NCBI RefSeq assembly: GCF_013003985.1
Contig: NZ_CP053073.1
Span: 2,790,001 to 2,854,000 of the forward strand
Length of the DNA stretch: 64,000 nt
Direction: 5' to 3'
DNA from: Usitatibacter palustris
GTDB lineage: Bacteria > Pseudomonadota > Gammaproteobacteria > Burkholderiales > Usitatibacteraceae
The notes under the pieces were generated by a model. It was not told the origin of the DNA. It made no database searches and worked only from the letters and a program-made list of their open reading frames with translations. Of the stretch, positions 17,369-25,610 are shown in pieces; position 1 is the stretch's first letter, and the number at the start of each line of letters is the position of its first letter. The position numbers were made by a program, and so were the translations under genes.

Positions 17369-17620
17369 CTACTTCTGCTTCTCCACGAGGACGCGGCCGT
17401 CCTTGGTGTAGACGCGATAGCGGTTGCCATCCTTGCAGGTCGCAACGAAATCGTTTTCCCCCTGCGTTGCGTAGCTCACCACGCTGCCACAAGGCTTGCC
17501 CTGGAGGGCGATCACGGCGGCGAGGTCTTCGCGCTGCTTGGGATCGTGGGACGAGGCCGCGGTGACGAATGCGGCGCCAAGGGCGGCGAAGGAAGCGGCA
17601 AGGGCAACGAGTCGGCTCAT
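17369..17620 (-). CDS. small exported protein, unknown (83 aa)
   Basis: A signal peptide (MSRLVALAASFAALGAAFVTAASS) precedes a mature domain of about 60 residues with two Cys (GKPCGSV and VATCKDG) that could form a disulfide, and an alternating strand pattern (DFVATCKDGNRYRVYTKDGRVLVE). The fold may be PepSY-like, but this is a guess. It is 17 bases downstream of a lipoprotein gene on the same strand. Confidence 0.7.
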   Translation of the reverse strand: MSRLVALAASFAALGAAFVTAASSHDPKQREDLAAVIALQGKPCGSVVSYATQGENDFVATCKDGNRYRVYTKDGRVLVEKQK

Positions 17621-17637
17621 GGATTCTCTTGGATTCT

Positions 17638-18192
17638 TCAGGCGAATTGGGAAAGCTTCTCGCGGTCGGCGAGCAGACCCCAGATGGCTTCCCGGGAGGC
17701 GTTGATGTCCTTCGCGAGCGCCGCGTCCTTGTCCTGGAGCAGCGTCATGAACTTCATCACGAGCAACTCATAGGAAGGACGCAGCTCCGCGAGCTGGGGC
17801 GGGCGGCTGCCGTCGTGATACGCCTTGAAGCGCTTCACGAGGTCATCGACCTGGTTCTTCAGCGCGAGCTTGGTCATCACGCCGATCGCCGAGGAGCCGC
17901 GCAGCCGCGACTCAAGGGTCTTGAGATCGAGCGACGGCGGTGCCGCTGCAGGCGGAGCTTTTGCGGGAACAGCGACAGGAGCCGGCTTGGAAGGGGCAGG
18001 CGTCGCTGCCGCGGTTTTCGCGGGCGGGGCGGCTTTGGGCGGCACGACTTCGGGTGCGAGGGGCGGAGGTGGCGGCGCCTGTGTCGGAGCAGCGGCAATG
18101 GGCGATGCGGCGCTGTCCGACATCTCGCGCGATGAAGTCGAGCAACCATTCACCATCAGGATCGCAACGAGGAGGATGAATGGCTTGGTCAT
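17638..18192 (-). CDS. Pro/Ala-rich lipoprotein
   Basis: A lipobox (LMVNGC) ends the signal peptide at residue 17. A long Pro/Ala-rich, probably extended linker (about 30-88) follows, then a helical C-terminal domain of about 95 residues (LDLKTLESRLRGSSAIGVMTKLAL...). The architecture suits an outer-membrane-anchored protein that reaches across the periplasm. The helical domain contains a run of conserved-looking polar residues but no motif I recognise. Confidence 0.78.
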   Translation of the reverse strand: MTKPFILLVAILMVNGCSTSSREMSDSAASPIAAAPTQAPPPPPLAPEVVPPKAAPPAKTAAATPAPSKPAPVAVPAKAPPAAAPPSLDLKTLESRLRGSSAIGVMTKLALKNQVDDLVKRFKAYHDGSRPPQLAELRPSYELLVMKFMTLLQDKDAALAKDINASREAIWGLLADREKLSQFA

Positions 18193-18228
18193 GGATATCG
18201 GATCGCGCCCTGCACCCGGAGTTCCCCT

Positions 18229-18738
18229 CTACCGTACGATCTCCGTCCCCGCGAACGCGAGGCGCGACTTCGCCACGTCCACGGCCGGACCGAGCTCATA
18301 GATGTTCCGATAGCCGTACGCGTAAAGGGAAACGTAAGTCGACACGTTGAGCGCGGAGGCAACCTCCTTGGCCGGCATCGAGTCCGGAGCGCCCACGAAG
18401 TTGTTGTTGCAGTAGATGAGCACCCGCGTCTGCTTCGTGGGAATGACTTTCGCGAGCGTGTCCACCGTGAACTCCGGGAATGTGAGGTTCACGGCACCCT
18501 GGACGTGGCGCAACCGATAGAGCCGCTCGCTCCGGGCATCGAGCACCACGGTTCCGGGCTCCCGGGCCATCTTCAGGAATTCTTCCTCGGTGAGGCGGCG
18601 CGTCTCCCGCAATGCCTCGACTTCCGCGACGTTCCGCGAGAAAGCTCCGTAGTCGATCAAGGGGTTACGCAGATTCTCCTGGGCATTCGCGCTGGTGATC
18701 AGGACGATCATCGCGGTGAAAACGAGGATGCGAGCCAT
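18229..18738 (-). CDS. periplasmic rhodanese-like protein
   Basis: This 169-residue protein has a signal peptide (MARILVFTAMIVLITSANA) and a rhodanese fold: VVLDARSERLYRLRHVQGAVNLTF in two halves, then the active-site loop VLIYCNNNF with a Cys in the sulfur-accepting position. The loop lacks the CRxGxR pattern of thiosulfate sulfurtransferases, so the substrate may differ. The start at 18738 follows GGGAGG. It diverges from the GntR regulator gene. Confidence 0.82.
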   Translation of the reverse strand: MARILVFTAMIVLITSANAQENLRNPLIDYGAFSRNVAEVEALRETRRLTEEEFLKMAREPGTVVLDARSERLYRLRHVQGAVNLTFPEFTVDTLAKVIPTKQTRVLIYCNNNFVGAPDSMPAKEVASALNVSTYVSLYAYGYRNIYELGPAVDVAKSRLAFAGTEIVR

Positions 18739-18783
18739 GGGACCTCCCGGGTGAGGACAGTCACCTAACGGTGCCCCGGCGAG

Positions 18784-18830
18784 GCTGGTTGACGCCGACT
18801 GACGCTGGTTGACGCCAATCTTGTATACAA
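18784..18830. promoter_or_regulatory. GntR-type operator TTGTATACAA and GCTGGTTGACGCC direct repeats
   Basis: The perfect palindrome TTGTATACAA at 18821-18830 is of the type bound by FCD-domain GntR proteins. It lies 17 bases before the gntR start. Upstream of it the 13-mer GCTGGTTGACGCC occurs twice (18784-18796 and 18804-18816) with a third partial copy between. Both could serve autoregulation of the regulator. Confidence 0.6.
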
Positions 18831-18847
18831 CGGAAGTGTGCGCTAGG

Positions 18848-19597
18848 ATGATTTCGACGCCCATGCCCACCTCCCCCGAAATCGCGCAGCGCATCGTCGA
18901 GGCCATCCTCTCGGAGAAGCTGGCACCCGGCGCGCGCCTGGGCGAGCAGCCGCTCGCGGATCTCTTCAAGGTAAGCCGCACACTGGTGCGCGAGGCCCTC
19001 ACGCGGCTGGCCGCACGCGGCATCGTCACCGTGAATGCGCGCCGCGGCTGGTTCGTGCTCGAGCCCTCGGTCGCGGAAGCGCGCGAAGCGTTCGAGGCGC
19101 GCCAGGTCATCGAGACGGGAATGCTCCGGCAATTCAAGGCGCTGCCCCCGGAAAGCCTGAAGCTCCTGCGCGGCCACATCTTCCGCGAGAAGCAGGCCAT
19201 CAAGTCCGGCGATGTCGGCGCGCGCAGCTACCTCCTCGGCGATTTCCACGTCTGCCTCGCCGAGACGCTCGGCAACTCGCTGCTCGCCGACACCTTGCGA
19301 GACCTCACCGCGCGCACCACATTGATCTCGATGCTCTACCAGTCCTCGCCGCAGGCCGAGAAGTCCTGCCGCGAGCACGAAGACATCGTCGCCGCGCTCG
19401 CCAAGGGAGACGCCGCCAAGGCGGAACGTCTCATGCGCGCGCACATCGGCGCGGTGGAAGACGGCATCGACGTCTCCGCCGCACCCGACCCATTAGAGAA
19501 GCTGCGCGTGGCCCTGGCGCCCGTCGCAGCCGACAAGCAGCAACCCCTCGGCAGGACGAGACCACGCGGGCGCCCTCGAAGCGCTCCGCATCCTTGA
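18848..19597 (+). CDS. GntR-family (FCD) transcriptional regulator
   Basis: This protein of about 249 residues has an N-terminal winged helix (LGEQPLADLFKVSRTLVREALTRL in part, ARRGWFV wing) and an all-helical FCD ligand domain with the metal-binding pattern (FHVCLAETLGN, EHEDIVAAL, RAHIGAVE). The C-terminal tail is Arg/Pro-rich. It lies 25 bases upstream of, and on the same strand as, an amino acid ABC transporter operon and is the obvious candidate for its regulator. The start could also be 15 bases downstream. Confidence 0.9.
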   Translation: MISTPMPTSPEIAQRIVEAILSEKLAPGARLGEQPLADLFKVSRTLVREALTRLAARGIVTVNARRGWFVLEPSVAEAREAFEARQVIETGMLRQFKALPPESLKLLRGHIFREKQAIKSGDVGARSYLLGDFHVCLAETLGNSLLADTLRDLTARTTLISMLYQSSPQAEKSCREHEDIVAALAKGDAAKAERLMRAHIGAVEDGIDVSAAPDPLEKLRVALAPVAADKQQPLGRTRPRGRPRSAPHP

Positions 19598-19622
19598 ATG
19601 TTCGATCCCAGGAGTCTCGCTC

Positions 19623-20399
19623 ATGAAGCTCGCACGCATCGCCCTCGCGCTGGTGGCCGCTGCCACCCTCTTCACCACTTCCGCCCGCGCTGAACTCGAC
19701 GACGTCAAGAAAGCCGGCGTCCTCAAGGTCGCCGTTCCCCAGGACTTCCCGCCCTTCGGCACCGTCGGCCCCGACATGAAGGCCGTCGGCTACGACATCG
19801 ACGTCGCCGAGCTCCTCGCCAAGGAACTCGGCGTGAAGGTGGAGCTGGTTCCGGTCACGAGTGCGAATCGCATCCCGTACCTCACGACGAAAAAGGTCGA
19901 TCTCGTCATCTCTTCGCTCGGCAAGAACCCCGACCGCGAGAAGGTGATCGATTTCTCCAGCGCCTATGCGCCGTTCTTCAATGGCGTGTTCGGCCCGGCC
20001 GACCAGAAGGTCACGAAGGTCGAGGAGCTCGCCGGCAAGACGATCGGCGTCACGCGCGGCGCGGTGGAAGATCTCGAGCTCTCGAAGGTCGTACCGGCGT
20101 CGGCAACGGTGAAGCGCTACGAAGACAACAACGGCACGATCTCCGCGTTCCTCTCCGGCCAGGTCGAGCTCGTCGCGACCGGCAACGTCGTTGCCGCGGC
20201 GATCCTCGCGAAGAACCCGCCCAAGCGTCCCGAGGTGAAGTTCCTCATCAAGAACTCGCCGTGCTTCGTGGGCCTCAACAAGGGTGAGCCGAAGCTGCTC
20301 GCCGCGGTGAACGCCGCGATCGCGAAGGCGAAGACCGACGGGTCGCTCGCGAAGATCTCGCAGAAGTGGCTGGGAACGGGACTGCCGGCCGACCTGTAG
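19623..20399 (+). CDS. amino acid ABC transporter substrate-binding protein
   Basis: This 258-residue periplasmic protein belongs to the family 3 polar amino acid receptors. A signal peptide (1-22) is followed by DVKKAGVLKVAV, FPPFGTVG, then GYDIDVAELLAKELG and the ligand-clamp Asp region (ISSLGKNPDREKVIDFSSAY). It is the first gene of an operon of six that continues to 24883. Polar or dicarboxylic amino acids, or a carbamoyl derivative, would fit the two hydrolases at the end of the operon. Confidence 0.93.
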   Translation: MKLARIALALVAAATLFTTSARAELDDVKKAGVLKVAVPQDFPPFGTVGPDMKAVGYDIDVAELLAKELGVKVELVPVTSANRIPYLTTKKVDLVISSLGKNPDREKVIDFSSAYAPFFNGVFGPADQKVTKVEELAGKTIGVTRGAVEDLELSKVVPASATVKRYEDNNGTISAFLSGQVELVATGNVVAAAILAKNPPKRPEVKFLIKNSPCFVGLNKGEPKLLAAVNAAIAKAKTDGSLAKISQKWLGTGLPADL

Positions 20400-20409
20400 G
20401 GCCACCTCC

Positions 20410-21084
20410 ATGGCCTACACGTTCGATTTCGTCGACGTCTTCAAGTACACCGACGTCCTCGCGAAGGGAGTTGCGTTCACCGCCGTGCTGATCGGCGTGG
20501 GCGGGACTCTCGGCGTGGCGGTCGGGATATTCGGAGCGTGGGCGCGCGGCTACAGCCGGGTGAAGGCGCTGGACTGGATCGTGGGTGCGTACGTGGAGCT
20601 CGTGCGCAACACCCCGTTCCTCATCCAGCTCTTCTTCATCTTCTTCGGGCTGCCTTCGCTCGGCGTCAAGCTCACCGAGCTGCAGGCGGCCCTCATCGCG
20701 ATGGTGTTCAACCTGGGCGCCTACTCCACCGAGATCATCCGCGCCGGCATCCAGGCCATTCCGCGCGGGCAGCTCGAGGCGGGGGCGAGCCTCGCAATGT
20801 CGCGCATCCAGGTCTTCCGGCACGTGGTGCTTCGGCCCGCGCTGCAGAAGATCTGGCCCGCGCTCTCGAGCCAGCTCGTGATCGTGATGTTCGGCTCGGC
20901 GGTGTGCTCGCAGATCGCGGTCGAGGAGCTGACCTTCGCGGCGAACTTCATCCAGTCGCGCAACTTCCGCGCGTTCGAGGTGTATTTCGTCGCCACGGCG
21001 GTCTACCTGGGGCTCGCGATCCTGCTGCGGCAGCTGATGCGCGGCATCGGCGCGTGGTTCGTCTTCGGGAGGCGTGCGCCATGA
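20410..21084 (+). CDS. amino acid ABC transporter permease 1
   Basis: This 224-residue inner-membrane protein belongs to the HisM/GlnP family. The YVELVRNTPFLIQLFF segment and the EAGASLAMSRIQVFRHVVLRPAL coupling loop (EAA motif, here split) are canonical. About five transmembrane helices are predicted. It overlaps the second permease by four bases (ATGA), which indicates translational coupling. Confidence 0.93.
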   Translation: MAYTFDFVDVFKYTDVLAKGVAFTAVLIGVGGTLGVAVGIFGAWARGYSRVKALDWIVGAYVELVRNTPFLIQLFFIFFGLPSLGVKLTELQAALIAMVFNLGAYSTEIIRAGIQAIPRGQLEAGASLAMSRIQVFRHVVLRPALQKIWPALSSQLVIVMFGSAVCSQIAVEELTFAANFIQSRNFRAFEVYFVATAVYLGLAILLRQLMRGIGAWFVFGRRAP

Positions 21085-21737
21085 CCGAGTTCACCCTCTG
21101 GGACATCGCGCGCAACCTCCTGCTGGCGGCGCGCTGGACGATCGCGCTCTCGCTCACGGCCTTCGTCCTCGGAGGCCTCGTCGGGCTCGCGGTGCTGTTC
21201 GCGCGCGTTTCGAAGTCGAAGGGGCTTCGTTATGGCGCGATCGGCTTCATCGAGCTCTTCCAGGGCACGCCGCTGCTGATGCAGCTCTTCCTCGCGTTCT
21301 TCGGGCTCTCGCTGCTCGGCCTGCAGACCTCGTCGTGGTTCGCGGCCGCCCTCGCGCTGACACTCTGGAGCGCGGCGTTCCTCGCCGAGATCTGGCGCGG
21401 CTGCGTGGAGTCGATTGCGCGCGGGCAGTGGGAAGCCTCGTCGAGCCTCGCAATGGGCTACTTCCAGCAGATGCGCTACGTGATCCTGCCGCAGGCGCTG
21501 CGCATCGCGGTCGCGCCCACGGTCGGCTTCTCGGTGCAAGTGGTCAAGGGCACCGCACTCGCCTCGATCATCGGCTTCGTCGAGCTCTCCAAGGCGAGCA
21601 CGATGATCACCAACGCCACGTTCAAGCCGTTCACCGTGTACGCGGTGACCGCCCTCTTCTACTTCGCGCTGTGCTGGCCGCTGTCGGCCTGGAGCCAGCG
21701 CCTCGAAAGGAAACTCGGTGGCTCTCATCTCCATTGA
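21081..21737 (+). CDS. amino acid ABC transporter permease 2
   Basis: The second permease subunit (218 residues) has the same family hallmarks: FIELFQGTPLLMQLFLAF and the EASSSLAMGYFQQMRYVILPQAL coupling loop (cited in parts). It starts at an ATG overlapping the previous stop. Two different permeases suggest a heterodimeric channel. Its 3' end overlaps the ATPase gene by 20 bases. Confidence 0.93.
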   Translation: MTEFTLWDIARNLLLAARWTIALSLTAFVLGGLVGLAVLFARVSKSKGLRYGAIGFIELFQGTPLLMQLFLAFFGLSLLGLQTSSWFAAALALTLWSAAFLAEIWRGCVESIARGQWEASSSLAMGYFQQMRYVILPQALRIAVAPTVGFSVQVVKGTALASIIGFVELSKASTMITNATFKPFTVYAVTALFYFALCWPLSAWSQRLERKLGGSHLH

Positions 21738-22446
21738 AGGGTTGCGCAAGCGCTTCGGGACCAACGAAGTGCTGAAGGGGGTCGATCTCGAGATCGAGGC
21801 CGGCGAGGTGATCGCAATCATCGGGAAAAGCGGTTCGGGCAAGAGCACGTTGCTTCGCTGCATGAACGGGCTCGAGGCCTACCAGGCGGGTAAGATCACG
21901 GTCGAGAACGCGCCGGTCACGCAGGACGAGACGGATCTTCGCTCGCTGCGCCTGCGCGTCGGGATGATCTTCCAGCAGTTCAACCTCTTCCCGCACCTTT
22001 CCGCCGGACGCAATGTGATGCTTGCACCCATGACCGTGAAGGGCACCAAGGAAGCCGATGCGCGCGCCATCGCCGAGAAGGTGCTCGCGCGCGTGGGCCT
22101 CGAGCAGAAGTTCGATGCGTTTCCCGAGCAGCTCTCCGGCGGGCAGCAGCAGCGCGTGGCGATTGCGCGGGCGCTGGCGATGGAGCCGCGTGCACTGCTC
22201 TGCGACGAGATCACCTCGGCCCTCGATCCGGAACTCGTGAACGAGGTGCTGCAGGTCGTGAAGGGCCTCGCGCAGGACGGCATGACGCTCGCGATGGTCA
22301 CGCACGAAATGCGCTTCGCGCGCGACGTGTGCGACCGCGTGGTGTTCATGCACCTGGGGCAGGTCCACGAGATCGGGCCGCCCGGTGAGGTCTTCGCGAA
22401 CCCGCGAACGCCGGAGCTTCAGCAATTCCTCGGCCAGGTTCAGTGA
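21718..22446 (+). CDS. amino acid ABC transporter ATPase
   Basis: This 242-residue ATPase has Walker A GKSGSGKST (residues 36-44), Q-loop MIFQQFNLFPH, signature LSGGQQQRVAIARAL, Walker B ALLCDEITSALDP and the switch His in MVTHEM. It is the GlnQ/HisP type. Walker B has Ile-Thr after the catalytic Glu rather than Pro-Thr, which is common in this family. Translation starts at GTG inside the preceding gene and its stop overlaps the next start (GTGA). Confidence 0.95.
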   Translation: MALISIEGLRKRFGTNEVLKGVDLEIEAGEVIAIIGKSGSGKSTLLRCMNGLEAYQAGKITVENAPVTQDETDLRSLRLRVGMIFQQFNLFPHLSAGRNVMLAPMTVKGTKEADARAIAEKVLARVGLEQKFDAFPEQLSGGQQQRVAIARALAMEPRALLCDEITSALDPELVNEVLQVVKGLAQDGMTLAMVTHEMRFARDVCDRVVFMHLGQVHEIGPPGEVFANPRTPELQQFLGQVQ

Positions 22447-23666
22447 CGTTCGGCGAGCGCATCCTCGAGCGGGCCGAGTGTCTCGCTGCCTTCACGGAGG
22501 ATGAGGGGCGGCTCACGCGCACGTATCTCACTCCGATGCATCGCAAGGCGGGCGAGCAGATCGCGGCGTGGATGCGCGAGGCGGGGATGCAGGCGTCGTT
22601 CGATGCGCTTGGGAATGTCGTCGGCCGCTACGAGGGCGCGACGGCCGATGCGCCCGTGGTCCTCACCGGCTCGCACATGGATACCGTGGTCGATGCCGGT
22701 CGTTATGACGGGGTCTTCGGGATTCTCACGGCGATCGAATGCGTGGCGGACCTCGCCAAACGCGGCAAGCGCCTGCCCTTCGCATTTGAAGTCGCCGCGT
22801 TCGGTGACGAGGAAGGGGTCCGCTTCGGCGTCACGATGATCGGCAGCCGCGCATTCGCCGGGCGCTTCCGGCCGGAGATGCTGGAGGCTCGCGACAAGGA
22901 CGGCGTATCGCTTCGCGAAGCGCTCACTGCATTCGGCGGCAATCCGGACGAGATTCCTGGCCTCGCCCGCAAGGGCATCGCGGCGTTCGTCGAATCGCAC
23001 ATCGAACAGGGTCCGGTGCTCCTCGACGACAATCTTTCAGTGGGCGTTGTGACATCGATCGCCGGGAGTTACCGCGTCAAGGCGAAGGTCACCGGGCTCG
23101 CGGGCCACGCAGGCACCGTGCGGATGCCCGGGCGGCGCGATGCGCTCATGGCCGCGGCGGAGATGGCGCTTGCCGTCGAAGCGCATTGCGCGGCGCAACC
23201 CCACGAGCTGGTGGGCACTGTCGGAAAGCTTGCGGTCGCAGGCGGCGGTGCCACGAACGTGATTCCCGGTTCGGTCGAATTCACCGTGGATCTGCGCTCG
23301 GGCGACGACGCGGTGCGCCGCCGCGCGCTGCGCGAGCTGGAGGACAAGCTCTTCGCCGTCGCCAAGCGCCGCTCCGTGGCGCTCGAGTGGAATCCTTTCT
23401 TCGAGCTGCAGGCCATGCCTTGTGATCCGCGGATGCAGGCGGCGCTCGCAGCCAGCATCGATGCGCAAGGCATTCGCGTTCGCCACCTGCCGAGCGGCGC
23501 CGGCCACGACGCGATGGAGCTCGCCCACGTCGCGCCGATGGCAATGCTCTTCGTGCGCTGCGGCAACGGCGGCATCAGCCATCATCCGAGCGAAACGCTT
23601 GCCGCGTCGGATGCGGACATCGCCACCTCCGTCCTGCTCCATTTCCTCGAGAGCTACGTCCCATGA
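22443..23666 (+). CDS. allantoate amidohydrolase / N-carbamoyl-L-amino acid hydrolase (M20 family)
   Basis: This 407-residue zinc-dependent amidohydrolase has GSHMDTVVDAGRYDG (first metal His/Asp), AFGDEEGVRFG (catalytic Glu pair), SHIEQGPVL, and a C-terminal SGAGHDAMELA metal site followed by GGISHHPSE. These are signatures of the AllC/UAAH group that cleaves N-carbamoyl or ureide bonds and releases ammonia and CO2. It starts with GTG overlapping the ATPase stop. Its presence in a transport operon suggests that a ureide or N-carbamoyl amino acid is taken up and hydrolysed. The exact substrate is not decidable here. Confidence 0.9.
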   Translation: MTFGERILERAECLAAFTEDEGRLTRTYLTPMHRKAGEQIAAWMREAGMQASFDALGNVVGRYEGATADAPVVLTGSHMDTVVDAGRYDGVFGILTAIECVADLAKRGKRLPFAFEVAAFGDEEGVRFGVTMIGSRAFAGRFRPEMLEARDKDGVSLREALTAFGGNPDEIPGLARKGIAAFVESHIEQGPVLLDDNLSVGVVTSIAGSYRVKAKVTGLAGHAGTVRMPGRRDALMAAAEMALAVEAHCAAQPHELVGTVGKLAVAGGGATNVIPGSVEFTVDLRSGDDAVRRRALRELEDKLFAVAKRRSVALEWNPFFELQAMPCDPRMQAALAASIDAQGIRVRHLPSGAGHDAMELAHVAPMAMLFVRCGNGGISHHPSETLAASDADIATSVLLHFLESYVP

Positions 23667-24883
23667 CTCACGCCACGGCGCTCGATGCGCTGGTCGATGC
23701 CCGCTTCGATGAATCAGTCGCGTTCCTGCGCGAGCTGGTGCGCATGCCCAGCGACACGCCGCCCGGCGACAACGCCGCGCACGCGGAAGGCACCGCGAAG
23801 CTGCTCGAAGCGCTGGGCTTCACGGTCGAACGCCATCCCATTCCCGCGGATCTCGTCGCCCGGCGCGGGATGAAGTCCGTCACGAACCTGATCGTGCGTC
23901 ACAAGTTCGGGCCGGGTCCCGTGATCGCCCTGAACGCGCACGGCGACGTGGTGCCGCCGGGCGAAGGCTGGACCAAGGGACCGTATGAAGGTGTCGTGGA
24001 CAAGGGCCGCATGTATGGCCGCGGTGTCGCGGTCTCCAAGTCGGACTTCGCGACCTACACCTTCGCGCTCGATGCGCTTCGGCGCGCAGGGCACTCGCAC
24101 GGCACCGTCGAGCTGCACTTCACGTATGACGAAGAAATGGGCGGCGAGCTGGGACCCGGGTGGCTTCTCGCCCAGGGCCTCAGCAAACCGGACTACGCCA
24201 TCGGAGCCGGGTTCTCGTACGCCGTCGTCACCGGTCACAACGGCGCGCTGCATCTGGAAGTCACTGTGCGAGGCGAAGCCGCTCACGCCGCGATGCCGGA
24301 GACGGGAGTGGACGCGCTGCGTGCGTCCGTCGACATCATCCAGGCGCTCTACTCTCTGCGCCGCGGCTATGCGACGGTGCGCTCCGCCGTCGAGGGCATC
24401 GGTTCTCCCACGATCAACGTCGGCCTGATCGAAGGCGGCATCAACACCAACGTCGTGCCTGACAAGGTCCGCTTCTCGCTCGACCGCCGGATGATTCCCG
24501 AAGAGGATCCCGAAACCGTCGAGAAGGCGCTGCGCGAAACGATCTTCCGCGCGCAGGCGATGCACTCGAAGGTGCGCGTCGACATCCGGCGGATCCTGCT
24601 CGCGCGCGCGCTCAAGCCCCGGCCGGGTCACGAGGTGCTGGTGAAGGCGCTGCAGGCCGAGGGCCAGCGCGTCTTCGGTACCGCGCCGCCCGCCGTGGGC
24701 GTACCTCTCTATACGGATGCGCGGCTCTACGGCGAGGCGGGCGTGCCGATCGTGCTCTTCGGTGCCGGGCCGCGCACCATCCTCGAAGCCAACGCGAAGC
24801 GCGCGGACGAGAACCTGGTGCTCGACGACCTGAGGAAAGCGACGAAGGTCGTGGCCGGCGCGCTCGCGACGCTGCTCGCGTAG
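23663..24883 (+). CDS. M20-family metallopeptidase/deacylase (ArgE/DapE type)
   Basis: This 406-residue protein has the M20 metal motifs LNAHGDVVPPGEGWTKGPYE (first zinc Asp), TYDEEMGGELGP (catalytic Glu), and a dimerisation domain with HAAMPETG. It should remove an acyl or aminoacyl group from an amino acid. It overlaps the preceding gene by four bases and closes the operon. With the upstream amidohydrolase it could finish degradation of a modified amino acid. The first metal ligand sits in LNAHGDVV as in other family members. Confidence 0.9.
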   Translation: MTHATALDALVDARFDESVAFLRELVRMPSDTPPGDNAAHAEGTAKLLEALGFTVERHPIPADLVARRGMKSVTNLIVRHKFGPGPVIALNAHGDVVPPGEGWTKGPYEGVVDKGRMYGRGVAVSKSDFATYTFALDALRRAGHSHGTVELHFTYDEEMGGELGPGWLLAQGLSKPDYAIGAGFSYAVVTGHNGALHLEVTVRGEAAHAAMPETGVDALRASVDIIQALYSLRRGYATVRSAVEGIGSPTINVGLIEGGINTNVVPDKVRFSLDRRMIPEEDPETVEKALRETIFRAQAMHSKVRVDIRRILLARALKPRPGHEVLVKALQAEGQRVFGTAPPAVGVPLYTDARLYGEAGVPIVLFGAGPRTILEANAKRADENLVLDDLRKATKVVAGALATLLA

Positions 24884-24884
24884 G

Positions 24885-24929
24885 AAAAGGGGACAGTCCC
24901 CTTTTCCGAAAAGGGGTCTGTCCCCTTTT
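24885..24929. repeat. inverted pair of GGGGACAG palindromes (REPIN-like)
   Basis: Units with cores GGGGACAGTCCCC (24885-24905) and GGGGTCTGTCCCC (24909-24929), each flanked by A4/T4, are arranged head to head with a three-base spacer. The first unit begins one base after the peptidase stop codon. A T8 run follows the second, so the pair may also end the operon transcript. Confidence 0.85.
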
Positions 24930-25041
24930 TTTCCGTCGCTGGTGGGCGACAAACCCCGTGTTTTTGTGTGCGTTGGAGAACTGTTTGGCGAATGGCCGGT
25001 TCACACCCAATGCGTCTCAACAACAATCGGGAGTACCACCC

Positions 25042-25566
25042 ATGAAGAATCAATTCACGATCCGGAACGCCACCCTGGCCCTTGCACTGGCTGCCGTCGG
25101 GGCGACCTCCTGGGCTGCGACCCAATACCTCGTCATCGACCCTGACACGCAGGAGCCGGCGATCATCTATCGGGACGAGGAACCCATCCTGTTGAGTGGG
25201 CCGAACGAGTTGACCGGCGAGCCGGTCGTCATCGCCGAGCCCATCGAAGGCACGCCGCCCTCGACCGAGAACCTGGCCGTGCCCGTCGTGACGCCCGCGC
25301 CGGTTGCCGAGCGCCAGCCGCCCATCACGATCGAGGAGCGCCGCCTCTCAACCGACGAGCGCATCCAGATGGAAGTGATGGACAAGCTCGCCGTCGCGAC
25401 GGACATCAGCGGCAAGCTCGGCGTCGAGTCGCAGGATGCCGTCGTCACCCTGTCGGGCTACACGCTCAACGGCAGCCAGCGCGAGAAGGCCGGCCGCTAC
25501 GCGCGGAGCGTCGAGGGCGTGAAGTACGTGCAGAACGACATCCGCCCGCAGATGAGCCGCTGGTAA
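25042..25566 (+). CDS. exported BON-domain protein
   Basis: This 174-residue protein starts with a signal peptide (MKNQFTIRNATLALALAAVGATSWA). An acidic Pro-rich region of unknown role follows. A single BON domain covers about 105-172 (RIQMEVMDKLAVATDI, DAVVTLSGYTLNGSQREKAGRYARSVEGV in part, YVQNDI). BON domains bind phospholipid or stabilise the envelope, as in OsmY and DolP. The start at 25042 follows CGGGAG. It lies between two inverted repeat pairs. A second, smaller BON protein is encoded at 35003. Confidence 0.85.
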   Translation: MKNQFTIRNATLALALAAVGATSWAATQYLVIDPDTQEPAIIYRDEEPILLSGPNELTGEPVVIAEPIEGTPPSTENLAVPVVTPAPVAERQPPITIEERRLSTDERIQMEVMDKLAVATDISGKLGVESQDAVVTLSGYTLNGSQREKAGRYARSVEGVKYVQNDIRPQMSRW

Positions 25567-25567
25567 G

Positions 25568-25610
25568 AAAAGGGGACAGTCCCCTTTAATTAATGGGGAC
25601 TGTCCCCTTT
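25568..25610. repeat. inverted pair of GGGGACAG palindromes (REPIN-like)
   Basis: Cores GGGGACAGTCCCC and GGGGACTGTCCCC lie in opposite orientation around TTTAATTAAT. The pair fills the whole gap between the convergent BON and pirin genes; its last base is the first base of the pirin stop codon. Confidence 0.85.
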
